Part shown: in pieces, positions 10,504 through 20,857 of the stretch | Layout: each line of letters starts with the position of its first letter | How positions within the stretch are numbered: the stretch's first letter is position 1 | Assembly: GCA_025330725.1 (NCBI GenBank) | Contig: JAIWND010000025.1 | Coordinates: 248,001-312,000 of the forward strand | From: Chlamydoabsidia padenii | Lineage: Eukaryota; Mucoromycota; Mucoromycetes; Mucorales; Cunninghamellaceae | Direction of reading: 5' to 3' | Length of the DNA: 64,000 nucleotides | The notes under the pieces: model-generated | Databases searched by the model: none | What the model was told of the DNA's origin: nothing | The model's input: only the letters and a program-made list of their open reading frames with translations | Position numbers and translations under genes: made by a program

Positions 10504-12162
10504 CTATAACTGTCTAGATGAGTATACGTTTCTGTTACCAATGTTATCGATTAAATTCATTGATGTTTTGATCTTGTCACATTGTTCGTCCATCAAGAGA
10601 TCATCACCAAGTACCCTTTTTCTAGTATCATGGACGGATTTGGCAAAGTTCCTTTCCAGAATACCTACCTTGTTGTTGAATTCCATGATGGTGCTATTAT
10701 TGGTGATACTGGTGGTGATATCAGACGAAGAGACAGAGACCAATACAGTAGAGGTAAAAGAGGCAGGAGAAGCAAGAGACGACGAAGGGAAGGATGTAGC
10801 AGAAGAAGAGACGGAGAGAGAGTAGTAATTATAGTAAGGGATTACCTTCAATTTGGACAAGAGAAACATATGTTTGCAAATTCCAGATAAGAAGGGGCAG
10901 GAGCAAGAGACAATGTAACCACTAGAAGCTACTACAATATCATAAATAGTTTCTTCATTAGTAACTGATCGGCATGAGTATAAAACTACGGTGACAAAAA
11001 AAAGAAAAGAGAGAGAATGATTTAGTTTCAAGTTTCACGGGTCTTTATTACTTCTTCGTTGATCTTGATTATCATCGTATATGCTGTGTCATCGTCAAAG
11101 TTCTTCGGCCCAATTCTTCGTCATCTTTTCGTCTATTGTAAGTTTGAATGGCTTGATCTTGTAGAATCTTGCACGCTTAATGTGCCAATGACAGAGTAAG
11201 ATGTCAACATCACCAAATACATGTTGGATGGCACCAATCTCCGTTGTCGAGCAATCAATCATTATCCGTTGGACATTTAGGTTGTTGGTCGCCTTTAGAT
11301 GATTAAACCATTTTACGAGACTTGGGATGATTTCGTTCAAAGTAAGCATAAACGCCACGGGCACACCTTTGTTGGTAGATGGTGATCGCACTACCATAGT
11401 ATACAAGTAGCAGAATTGATCAGGATTTGTCATTGATCTACAAGTATGATGAGTGGAATCGACACACCAATCCAAAGCACCTTCCAACAACTGTGTCGAA
11501 AGAATGAATATAAAGTCAAGTCAATCGTTTAACAAAAAGTAAATAAATAAAATAAAAAAGGACTTACGTTTTTCTGCCGAGTTCCAGGCAACAACAAAGG
11601 GTCCACCATCTTGCTCGAACAAATAGATATACCGATTCTTGCTTCGGAGATGTTCCAGCCAAGCATGCACACCAAGTCGATCAATGGGATGTTTTTTTTG
11701 ATATCGTATTAAGTTTCTAGTTTACAATGTTGACCACATCTTGTTGCTTGACAATCAGAGCGAGAGGGAAACGACCACCAGCAAATACCAGCATCCAGCT
11801 ACCAAACAAAAAAAGTTGGGAGTAGGCTATTAAAAGTATATCATCATTTGTTGGGGTACTTTCATCGAGTTGGTCAAGGCTCAATCGTAGCAATGACTTT
11901 ATTGAATTCAGGTTCATGTGCTTATCAATACAATCCATAATCCATTTGCGCAATTCCAAGGGCAACCGAGAGCTTACCAGGTCTTCCAATTGAGTCGGAC
12001 CGTATTTGCAATGAATACAGTTGTAAACCACCTTGATTTTGCCAGAGGAGTAAATGTGTTTGGCAAACTTTGCTTTGCAGTCAACCTTGATAGACGCCTT
12101 CGTTGTCTTTTGTTGTCAGGTGCTTTACTTGGTCCGTTTTTCTGGCTGGCCGGCATGATCAC
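10504..12162 (-). mobile_element. Broken MULE-type transposase gene with SWIM zinc finger
   Basis: A minus-strand series of frames belongs to the Mutator-like transposase group that is common in Mucoromycota. N-terminal: MPASQKNGPSKAP then, in another frame, KVVYNCIHCKYGPTQLEDL, a FAR1-like Cys-rich segment. Middle: DWCVDSTHHTCRSM, IMIDCSTTEIGAIQHVFGD and ILLCHWHIKRARF, the MULE catalytic region with two Asp and the C/H-W-H block. C-terminal: SCSCPFLSGICKHMFLLS, a SWIM finger (CxCx6CxH). At least one frameshift near 12060 and stop codons between the pieces indicate an inactive copy, although introns could explain some gaps. I could not identify terminal inverted repeats or target duplications. 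Confidence 0.7.
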
Positions 12163-12669
12163 ACAAGTAATAAACAGTGCTGACAGGTCGTGTTAAATTG
12201 TTGGCTGAGGAATTATGCGTTCCATTATATCGGTAGACGTCATGTTTAGACACGGCAAAATCAAGCCAGTTTTGGTGTTCTTGGTTGTTGACAAATCAAG
12301 TTTGACGACTTCTTCCGTATAGTCAGGTTGAATATGAAGAGATTAAGAATTGGTGATAACAAACATTGTAGAAGATGGAGGTTAAAGTAATTAAAAAAAG
12401 TGCGAGAAGAAGGAGGAAGAAAGGATCTCGAACGACCAAGAAACGACCAGCCAAAAAGAAGCGACCAAGAAAGGACCAAACTCTTGGTTGTTTCTGGTGA
12501 ATTTAAAATTTTAAATCACTCGTTCTTTGGTGCGGCGGGATTTGAAATCCTGAAAAATTAACTGGCAAGAATGGAAAAAAAAAAAAAAAAACGGAGCGCC
12601 GTCTTTTCCTTTCCTTTTTTTTATTTTTATTTCTTATATATATCAACACATACACTCTCTTTTTTGATA
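12163..12669. other. Spacer and promoter of the purine nucleoside phosphorylase gene
   Basis: No gene seen. It contains an exact window motif at 12536-12546 and an A run at 12574-12590, followed by pyrimidine-rich DNA leading into the start codon. Confidence 0.4.
12536..12546 (+). promoter_or_regulatory. Exact copy of the CGGGATTTGAA motif
   Basis: Lies about 125 bp upstream of the purine nucleoside phosphorylase ATG, in the gene's orientation. Confidence 0.5.
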
Positions 12670-13701
12670 ATGGCTACCACTATTGACGAAACTACCATCG
12701 AAACCACCTATCAATACATTCACTCTCGCCTCCCTGAAGAATTCAAGTCTGTAAAGCTGGGTATCATTTGTGGCACTGGACTGGGCACTTTGGTAGAAAC
12801 GATTAATCCTGCCACCAAACTTGAATTCAGTTATGCTGATATTCCTGGTTTTGCTACTAGTAAAGGTAAATAGTGATATACATAAAAGGATGATGATGAT
12901 GATGATGGAGACTGACTTCTCATTGTTACTTTTCTAGTGGTGGGTCATGCCAGCAAGCTTGTCTTTGGTCATCTCGGGGATGCTAATACGGCGACAGTCT
13001 TTATGGTGGGCCGCTTCCATTTCTACGAAGGCCATTCCATGCAACAGTGTACACTCCCTGTACGAGTGATGAAACGACTCGGTGTGGAAACCCTCATTGT
13101 GACCAATGCAGCGGGCTCCTTGAATCCCAAGCAAAAAGTGGGTGATCTCATGGTCCTTCATGATCATCTCTTTCTCCCTGGACTCGTCGGCAATCATCCC
13201 TTGGCTGGCACCAATCTCGACACCTTTGGACCGCGATTCCCCGCCATGTCGGACGCTTACAGCTACCGGTTACGCCGTCTTGCGTTTATGGCCGGCCACC
13301 AAGTAGGTATTTCTCTCGATGATATGCACGAAGGCGTCTACTGTATGGTGTCGGGTCCTTCGTTTGAAACTTCGGTGGAATCACGATTCCTGATGCAAAG
13401 CGGGGCTGATGCCGTGGGTATGTCGACGGTGCCTGAAGTCGTGGTGGCACGTCATTGTGGGATCCAGGTGCTGGGGATCTCGCTCATGACCAACGCCGTC
13501 ATTGTGACCCGCGGGAGGAATGCGAAAAAGGAGGTGTTGGCAGAGGCTGGGTTGCCTCATGATCACTTGTCTCATCAAGATATTGAACGGGATGCTATGG
13601 TGGCTAATCATGAAGAAGTGTTGGAAACGGGCGCGGCTCGTGCTGTGGATATGCAACGTTTGGTCAAGAAAATCGCGGATCTGTTAGTGGCTAATGAATA
13701 G
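12670..13701 (+). CDS. PNP1: Purine nucleoside phosphorylase
   Basis: Two exons (12670-12865, 12938-13701) encode 319 residues, the usual length of trimeric eukaryotic PNP. It splits inosine and guanosine with phosphate in purine salvage. Visible family blocks are LGIICGTGLGTLVE (phosphate loop, with GTGLG in place of the common GSGLG), GRFHFYEGHSMQQC, VTNAAGSLNPKQKVGDLM, VSGPSFETSVESRFL and VGMSTVPEVVVARHCG followed by ISLMTNAV, which carry the purine and ribose contacts. The start at 12670 is the first ATG giving the family N-terminus; an upstream in-frame ATG at 12571 would add a Lys and Phe-rich leader and is less likely. Confidence 0.95.
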
Positions 13702-14177
13702 TACTTGCTATATGGATTAGACTTAGACGATAGATCTAGATGAGTATTAGTTGGTTTTATTTTAGTTTGGTGTCTTGTTACCCTCTGTATCAATAAACTT
13801 GCCTTTATCGTATATGACTCCTGTTTATTATTCATCTGTGTAGATGGACCTCCTTTAATACTTCCCTGTAAAGCAGTCTCCTTTTTTTTTTTTTTTTCAA
13901 ACGTGATGTATGGGGCTTTTTACAATCAGATTACTGACTCCATTTGTACTTTCAAGTTGGATAATACTAATTGATTATTCACTTTATATTGTGCCCATGC
14001 CATTTGATTTCCTACCATATCTTTTTGGTCTTTGTCATACTAAATGACAGGGGGAACTCCCAATTCTCTAGAATATTAAAACCCCGAATGAATGTGATGT
14101 ATCTTTTAATAAAATACACGCAAATGGTGGGAATGATGTAATGCGTCATTTATTCAAATGTTCAAATGGGATATCGT
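13702..14177. other. Intergenic, no gene seen
   Basis: Spacer between the convergent phosphorylase and defensin-like genes, AT-rich with T runs. A motif-like word (TTAAAACCCCG) occurs near 14078-14088. Confidence 0.4.
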
Positions 14178-14342
14178 TTAATTGCATATACAGTTTTTCT
14201 GGTCATCACAGGTACCCTTATTTCCATGATTTATCAAACAAAAGTTTGTACAAATTTCAGGTCCGCCCCAGACGCAAAGATCATCGGCAGATACAATCAC
14301 TAGCATGGACATAAACAAGAAGAGACAGGTAGTAACTTTCAT
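14178..14342 (-). CDS. Small secreted CS-alpha-beta (defensin-like) peptide
   Basis: A single-exon 54-codon frame begins with a clear signal peptide: MKV, then a hydrophobic stretch CLFLFMSMLVIVS and a small-residue cleavage region (SADD). The predicted mature part is about 34 residues with six cysteines spaced C-x7-C-x3-C-x9-C-x5-C-x1-C. That is the CxxxC plus CxC signature of cis-defensins, very near the plectasin spacing known from fungi, and a Gly-x-Cys lies at the gamma-core position. It would be exported and folded by three disulfides; an antimicrobial role is an inference from the fold. A TATA-like TATAAATA lies about 75 bp upstream on the same strand. No neighbouring gene hints at a cluster. 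Confidence 0.75.
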   Translation of the reverse strand: MKVTTCLFLFMSMLVIVSADDLCVWGGPEICTNFCLINHGNKGTCDDQKNCICN

Positions 14343-14412
14343 GATTTTTGTTTTTTGTTGTGTTGGTAAGGGAGGGAAAGGAAAGAGAGAGAAAAAAAAA
14401 AGAGGAAGATTG

Positions 14413-14420
14413 TATTTATA
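14413..14420 (-). promoter_or_regulatory. TATA-like box of the defensin-like gene
   Basis: TATAAATA on the minus strand, 71-78 bp upstream of the small peptide's start codon, a plausible distance for a short leader. Confidence 0.5.
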
Positions 14421-15198
14421 TCATCAAAGTGGCTCAGATGGAACGTATCAGGGAGGGGAGGGGAGAACCAAACAATCCTCCTTATTGTAACTATGTAGTA
14501 CCATGCCATATTCATTATTGAACATGTTCATAGAATATGATTGGTCTTTTTATTTTTTGTCACATAATCAAGAGAGAAAGTCTCGGATGGTACTCTATCA
14601 ATAGAGTGTATGTCGATGAATCTATTTATGGTGGCGCCAAGAAGTTCTGTCTCGACCAGGAGCTCTGCAGGAATCGGGGATGGAAATTCACTGTCTGCCA
14701 AGTCTGGTCATCTGCATGTATAAACAGCCTAAATTCATTGAAGTCCTTTTTATTATATTGATACAAGTACCAGTTTTATTATAAATATTGGTAATAATGA
14801 ATATTACTTGGTGCACATTCAGTGAGGTAGCCTATATATAACAACAACAAAAGATTTGTACAGTAACCCCTGATTCAGAATGATTTTGTAAATAAAGAAA
14901 AAAAAAAAAGCATGATCAAACTCGACCCCGTTTTAATCCCAGTCTTTTTGAAACGCCGATGTTGTCTGCTGATTGGAGCGGTCTCTGACCACATCACAAA
15001 GCTGCATTGTAACTCTACACCGACAAATCTGTGCCGCAGGCAGCACCCGAAGGGTGTCGACCATTTGGCCAAAAGGAGCAGGAGATATGAAACCTAGACT
15101 ATATCATAACCATTGATTTAAACTAATACTTAAAATATAAAAGTAGTGCAGTTACAGTACAACAAAACACTCTTCTATATAAATAAAATCCTGCTGTT
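14421..15198. other. Spacer with degenerate repeat fragments
   Basis: No gene seen. The segment around 14960-14995 shares the phrase CTGCTGATTGGAGCG with 16128-16142, so part of this spacer belongs to the local repeat family. Confidence 0.35.
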
Positions 15199-15415
15199 GT
15201 TTTTAAACGCCGAATCGTACGGACATCTCAAACTTCATCATCATAATGCTTTGAAATCCCGCTTTTTTGCTCAACAATGAGCTGATAGCAAAGAGGGAGG
15301 GGTCACGGGAGAGAGAGACTGCGTATATAAATTTGGGCAGCGAAATTTCGACTGACAACGCTTCCCCTCCATGATCATGCAGGTGCACTGAATTTGGGTG
15401 TTCGGCGTTTAAAAA
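15199..15415. mobile_element. Short element with 15-bp terminal inverted repeats (MITE-like)
   Basis: TTTTTAAACGCCGAA at the left end is matched perfectly inverted at the right end (TTCGGCGTTTAAAAA), about 217 bp in all. A related right-end sequence, AACGCCGAACACC, is found near 47014-47027 beside other repeats. No open frame and no certain target duplication are seen, so it would be non-autonomous. A one-mismatch window motif lies inside at 15251-15261. Confidence 0.5.
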
Positions 15416-15930
15416 TGAGGCTTTCTTTCGTTGTAGAAGAAAAGGTAAAAGCCATTGCAAGTCTAAACATACTAACACAAGGATCTTGGTACTTGAAATT
15501 TGCGGTAAAGCATGTTGGGGATGGGTCATAGTGTTCACATGGCCACTTTAATCATTAGCATCCGTTGACAATGGAGCGGTAAAAGCTCCTTCCAACTCTA
15601 CCTAAGGACTGGCGGGATTTGAAAATCATTTTTGCTTCTACCTGTAAAAAAGTCTTCGTCCTTTTTTCTTGCAAAAGACAGATAAAACTCATTACAAGCT
15701 TGGACAGACTGACACGAGGATCCTGGCGCTTGACTTTGGCGGTAAAGTATATCGGAAATGGATTATAGTATTCACATCACCACTTTAATCATTAGCATCC
15801 TTTAACAATGGAGCGAGGAGAGCCCATCCAAAATCTTAGTAAAGAATCAAGGTAAAGCGGGATTTGAATGTGAAGTGGGTTTCATGACCAGGTAAAAGTC
15901 ATCGCAAGTTCGAACAGATTGACACTGCTT
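15416..15930 (+). repeat. Tandem fragments of a dispersed repeat, each ending in the window motif
   Basis: Two degenerate copies of about 200 bp follow one another (about 15416-15625 and 15640-15870), and the beginning of a third is at about 15888-15935. Shared phrases include GCGGTAAAG, CACTTTAATCATTAGCATCC and CAATGGAGCG. Each of the two full copies ends with GCGGGATTTGAA (motif at 15613-15623 and 15858-15868). Related sequence in either orientation occurs at 42470-42640, 46250-46400, 46545-46740 and 46780-46960. Confidence 0.75.
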
Positions 15931-16039
15931 GGCTTTTATCCTAAATACCATAATCATTTGACGTCTAATAAAGACGCCACCTTTTCGTATTATTATTTTT
16001 TATTGATTTGATTGACTACATCTAAAAATCGTACGATTT

Positions 16040-16610
16040 CCTCAGCACTGACCACCTCCAATATGGTTGGATGAATCGTCTCCTTCCGCCACTGCTAATG
16101 TGGTCAGCCAGGCTGAAACGGTTATCTGCTGATTGGAGCGTGGTTCGATTAGGAAAAGGGGGTCCATGACAGACTCTTTTTTTTTTGCATTGATCTGGGT
16201 TTATTTGAATTCCCGCCACCATTACATTCTAGCTTCTTAGCATGTATTGATTGATGATCAGCATGAATTGATTGTTTGTAAATAATGAAACTGACTCAAA
16301 TAAATAGGAATACATCGTTTATCATACTGATTGGCAAGGGTTTGCTCCAATGCATTGATTGGTTCATCGTTCATTTTCACACGTTATCATTTCCCCAACA
16401 CTGACTGACAACTTTTTATCCCTTCCTGTATCCTATAAGAAGGGTCTACTTTTTTCATTTTTTCCCCCTTCATCCTTTATGTCTTCTTTCCGCCCTCCAC
16501 TTCCAATATGATTGGATGGATCCTCTCTCTGTCTCTCTCCTCTGTCTTCTATCTGCCCTCCTTTCGCCACTGCCAATGTGGTCAGCCAAGCTGCAACGTT
16601 TATACAATCA
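16040..16610. repeat. Pair of diverged direct repeats
   Basis: About 16045-16142 and 16495-16600 share CCAATATGGTTGGATG-like and CCACTGCTAATGTGGTCAGC-like blocks in the same order, separated by unrelated AT-rich DNA. A further weak match is near 17010-17105. The origin is unknown; they may be arms or internal parts of an old transposable element. Confidence 0.5.
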
Positions 16611-18100
16611 AACAATTCATGCAGTAATGCTGACCACTTGGTATATCCGCTCTTTCTCTCTCTCTCTCTCTCCATTCCTTTGTCTCCACTCCTTCATTCT
16701 GTTCAATTTTTTTTCCGGGAAGTTATCGCAACCCACACACTTCGATTCAAATGGTGAGTTTTATCATTTCCATAGACAAAAGGGGCTGATCACAGTACTA
16801 ACTGACTGTTTGAATTTTTTCCCTATGTACGATTGCTTTTGATCTTTTTTTTTTTCAACCACTTTTAAACATCGTATATTTTATTGTTGCTTTCAATGAA
16901 TTAATAAAACTAGTAAAGACGCATAATAATCTATTCTAATTCAAAGCTATGCACTAAAAGATGCCAAGCACTGGTGAGCCCCATGTTGACTTCGGAGCCA
17001 TCCATTTGTTCCATCCAATATGATCAGCGTGCTCTAGTCAACGATTCGATTCTTGATGCCCCTCATCATTGTCCCACACACAAAAATAGCTGAATTCCAG
17101 ATTGGAGCGTCCTTGCTCGTCTTCACACTAAAATACTGAATCTGTTATTTCTATAACAGAAAGAGTATATAGTTAATCACATCCATCCCCTCTTTTGTGT
17201 GCGTACATCGCTTACCTTGTATTCAATGGCATATACTAGGAGTCATAGAGGCAACATTATTGAGACGAATTAGGAGTTGATGTTGACTTGTAACAGAGAT
17301 GTGTATGAATGTGCCCAGTGGAGATAAGCCAGTTTCAATAGCCAAAGATGAGGGATGACAGTGTTTTCGACTTTGTTAAAAGATGGAGCAAAGTTAAAAA
17401 AAAAAAAAAAGTAAAGGTGAGTCTACTTATAAAGGTGGTTGAATTAGAAGTATCGTACTTTATATCATGTCCTTACCATTAAACGATTTCTAAGGTTTAC
17501 AGTGCTAATTAAAAGCCAATCCGACTTTTCCTTGTTCCAGTTGAATAGAAGAGAAAGAAAGGAAAAGAGGGGGGAAAAGTAGGGCGAAAATTGGAGACGA
17601 AGAGCGGGGGTTGAAATTACGTTCTTTTTCAGGAGATGCCATGCCTTCTCCACTTGACTGAGGATCACTTTTTCTCTCCCCATCTTAAGGCATACCAAGT
17701 CCCTATGAAGCAAGCAAGTGATTGATATAAATTCTTTTTCTTTCAAAAAAAAAAAAAAAAAAAAAAAAAAAGATTCAGGAACCCTTGATGCCAAAACAGA
17801 GGAGAATACCAACCATGGCATGTTTTCCGGGATTTAAATTATCATTGAGACAACTTCATTTTCCCGAAAGACGTTGGTTTATTGGCCAGCAAGATGCGAA
17901 GAGAAAGTTTATTAAGTAACAAGTGTATAGGTGTATAATTGTATATTATGGATTAAGGCGCGATTTGTCTATTGTAATAAAAGGAAAGGGGATGCTTATA
18001 ATTAAACAGTACTTCTAGAATCATAGGCATAGATATACATAAGAGGCATATTGATAAGAAAAGAAACGAGCATAGTTGCAACAACAAATAAAAAAGTAGA
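16611..18100. other. Repeat-rich intergenic stretch, no confirmed gene
   Basis: Low-complexity pyrimidine tracts (16650-16700) and an A run of about 28 at 17744-17771 are present. A minus-strand frame at 17465-17821 and possible coding-like words near 17290-17330 do not join into a convincing gene. A motif variant (CGGGATTTAAA) is at 17828-17838. Confidence 0.4.
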
Positions 18101-18835
18101 TTAGAGACCAGGGTGCAATGAGAGTATTTGAGGATCGACATATTCAGGCAAAGCGAATTCGCACATATCAGTAGGAGTATAAGAAGAGTATAACATATCA
18201 AAGTAATTGTTCAAGGTGGACGAAGGAGGAAGAGGATAGTAGATCGGTTTAATTTCTTCTGCCATCATATCATCAAACATGGGCTGACATAAATACTCGG
18301 TACTAGAAACACAAGGAGTCAAGCAAGGTTGTCCATCATGTTGGGTGAAGGGTGAGTCACAAAAGGACGAGGCATCATCACTGATTGGCTCTTCTTCTGG
18401 GCCCATCCATTGTTTCATCAATTCTTCCTTGGCTTGGGCTTTGCGCTGTCGTGTGGCTGCATCTTCCCGGCGATGGTAAGGGCGCACTTGACGTTCTGAC
18501 TTTTTGACAGGTTGATATTTATAATCAGGGTACCTAAAGAGAAAGTGTCAGACCCCTGACTTTTTCTTTTTCTTTTTTTCAAATCCCGCTTACCGTTTTG
18601 CATGTTCCGCTTTGGCTTTCGAGGCAATGGCTCGGTAAGGGGCCTTTTCGGCTTCGGAAGCTTCTTTCCACCATTTGGCAATGATTTTGGAAATGTCACG
18701 ATGGTTAAGGCCGGGAGTTTGTGATGAGATTTCTTGATGCTTTTCGAGTCGAAATGCCATAAAGCAATTGATGGGTCGGCCGATCTTTTTAGGTTTCGTG
18801 TTCTTGTTGGTCATTTTTTTAAAGTTGGAAGTCAT
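18101..18835 (-). CDS. MATA-type HMG-box DNA-binding protein
   Basis: Two exons, about 18594-18835 and 18101-18534, encode about 225 residues. The HMG box follows a Lys-rich start: RPINCFMAFRLEKHQEISSQ, then NHRDISKIIAKWWKEASEAE and a third helix RAIASKAKAEHAKRYPDYKY. The minor-groove wedge and Trp-Trp positions fit the MATA_HMG/Ste11 class, sequence-specific regulators of mating or development. The rest is Pro, Ser and Asp-rich with possible activation segments. The intron interrupts the codon for Arg in HAKR and starts GTAAGCGGGATTTGAA, containing an exact window motif. Neighbours are not the triose-phosphate transporter and RNA helicase that flank the Mucorales sex locus, so this is unlikely to be sexM or sexP. 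Confidence 0.85.
18578..18588 (-). promoter_or_regulatory. Exact motif copy inside the HMG gene intron
   Basis: CGGGATTTGAA on the minus strand begins five bases into the intron, overlapping the 5' splice site context GTAAGCGGGATTTGAA. Confidence 0.4.
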
Positions 18836-20356
18836 CCTATTGAGTTGATTTATATTTATATGTGTATATTAAAATGAGTATCAGAAAGAAGGGAAAAAAA
18901 AAGGTAAGAATGAGGTCTTTATATATATAGTAGATCCCAATTAGATAGAAGGATGTGCATTGACTAAAAAAAGTGTTGTATGATCGTTAAAGTTTATATT
19001 TTGGCCTAGGGAGAGGTTCCTGTAAAAAGATCAAGGCGTCAATAAGATAATAAAACAATACATATCTTGATCGGCCATCCAATCGCTGCTGTTACCTCCC
19101 TTTCCCAGTATAGCTAATCTCCGTTCTCTCTCTGAAAGGCTTTCCACCGGTATATCATGGCACGCTTTCATTGTTGCTGTCATGTGATGGATTTCATTGT
19201 TGGACCAAAAGAAGATAGACTTTGATTTACATGATGACAGTAGGTTAATGAGTACTAAAATAAACTGTCAGTGATGCTTTTGACAGCTCTCAGTTACCTA
19301 TATTATAAAGGTAGACTTTTTTCTATATATAGACACTTTACAGTCGTTACGACTGTGGGTTTTGAAACCTTACAATGCAAAATGTATTCACAAACGAGTA
19401 CATTTTATTTTCGGAATGACTGTTATATGCATCCTTGAGAGCAAATCCAAGCAGTCAATGTCGCTTTCCACTGTAAAGGCGAGTAATGTAAAAGACACCA
19501 ATCATCGATCCTTCAATGCGCGCCTATTGATTACCATGATTTGCACCTTTTTTCTTTTCTTTATTTCAAACTCGGCACGAAGAACAGAACAATGACTACC
19601 CACGAGGGGCCCCTCTTTTTGAAGTCCCCTGCATAAATGTTGTTTTTAACCCCGCTTCAATGCCCACCCCTCAGGAATTTAAATGTTGTCTATCACTTGT
19701 GATCATTACGGAGAGCAAATGGTACTAATCACTACCTCCCCTTTTATCATCTGAAAAAAAAAAAACCGTGCCTCATAGATTAGCACGAGGGTAAAAACTT
19801 CTTCCCTCTCCTCTGCAATGATAAACAATGAAAAAGTCCAAAATAAGTAAAAGTCCGTTCGCTTGTCTACCCTCGGTAAAGAGGGAGTGAAAACTTTTGA
19901 CTGATACCATAGCGAACAAATGGAGTGGTATCAGTATGCACCTCTCTACTCGTAATAACTACCTCCGATTTGCGATTCACTTCAAAGTTCAGTTTGTGTG
20001 TAAATTCATGCGAGGCACAATCGAGGTTTAAATTTGTTCCTAGCCTTTATTTCTTTGTTGTGTTATCCTATCAACAAGCTGCATCTTAATGAAACCCAAA
20101 TCAAGGTGAGAGATGGTTAACATATCATTTTTGATCTACTTTGATTAGCTTTGTAAACATAGTATATTTAATCATAAGGTTACCCTTTTGTTCCAAAATT
20201 CATGCATGCCTCAAAGGCGGGGTTTACATTTAGCCTCCACAATGACTTGACAGGTACCGGGATTTGAATTTCTTTCCAGGTGACTATTTTTCCACCCAGG
20301 TCCAACAAATAAAAAATATTTCTCTCTTCCCCCTCTTTCTTCTGAATCGAAACATC
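18836..20356. other. Long intergenic stretch, no gene seen
   Basis: AT-rich DNA with short A runs. Repeated words such as GGTAAAG and AATTTAAATG are present but no coding structure, RNA gene or clear element was identified. An exact window motif lies at its end, 20258-20268. Confidence 0.4.
20258..20268 (+). promoter_or_regulatory. Exact copy of the CGGGATTTGAA motif
   Basis: About 90 bp upstream of the mitochondrial bS21 start codon and in the gene's orientation. Confidence 0.5.
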
Positions 20357-20857
20357 ATGTCTTTACAATCCATGATGGGCACCTTGACCCAACGATTCCG
20401 TACTGCGACTCTAACTGCACCAAAGAACGTATGGCTTCGTAACATGACCACCATAAACAACAACAAAAATGACCAACCTACTGAACCCGTCTTATCGAGT
20501 CTTTTGGCTCCTAATTTCCAAGAATCCAAAGAACTGTCGCATTCGCTTGATGCTTATGCTGGTCGGTCTATTGGTAACGTGTCCAACCCCAATGCAGCCT
20601 ATCGACGACTCTCCAACATTCTCTACCAAAACAATGTCCGTCGTGAAATTCGCAACAATTTGAACTATGAAAAGCCCAACGTGGCTCGACGACGAAAGAA
20701 TATTGAACGTAACCGCAAATTGTTTGGTGCCATGGTCCGAAAGAAGGTCGCCTTGATTATGCAAATGAAGCAACGGTAAGTCAACATTTATTAAGATCAA
20801 ATGTATACAATGGTCTCACACTTTATTTGTTTTTATGTGTTATATAGGGGTATGTAA
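20357..20857 (+). CDS. MRP21: Mitochondrial small ribosomal subunit protein bS21m (Mrp21)
   Basis: Two exons (20357-20775, 20848-20857) encode 142 residues. The N-terminus MSLQSMMGTLTQRFRTATL, with many hydroxylated and Arg residues and no acids, looks like a mitochondrial presequence. The C-terminal third is the S21 signature: a basic helix RREIRNNLNYEKPNVARRR, then RKLFGAMVRKKVALIMQMKQ. The 10-nt last exon supplies the end of RGM and the stop. An upstream in-frame ATG at 20264 is not preferred because its product begins with an unusual leader. It would act in the mitochondrial small subunit. Confidence 0.88.

Noticed and set aside
12571..12669. Upstream in-frame ATG for the purine nucleoside phosphorylase
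   Set aside because: It would add a Lys-rich and Phe-rich leader encoded by poly(A) and poly(T), unlike the family.
16512..16842. Two overlapping plus-strand frames
   Set aside because: Low-complexity pyrimidine DNA and local repeats; no splice sites, domain or conserved composition.
17465..17821. Minus-strand frame with Met start
   Set aside because: Contains a long Phe run from poly(T) and no recognisable family; possible exons downstream did not join convincingly.
18578..18588. Motif as a true tRNA B-box
   Set aside because: No cloverleaf, A-box or T terminator at tRNA spacing was found around any copy, and the first G of the B-box consensus is usually T here.
17953..18835. Sex locus (sexM or sexP)
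   Set aside because: The HMG gene is not flanked by the transporter and helicase genes expected at that locus.
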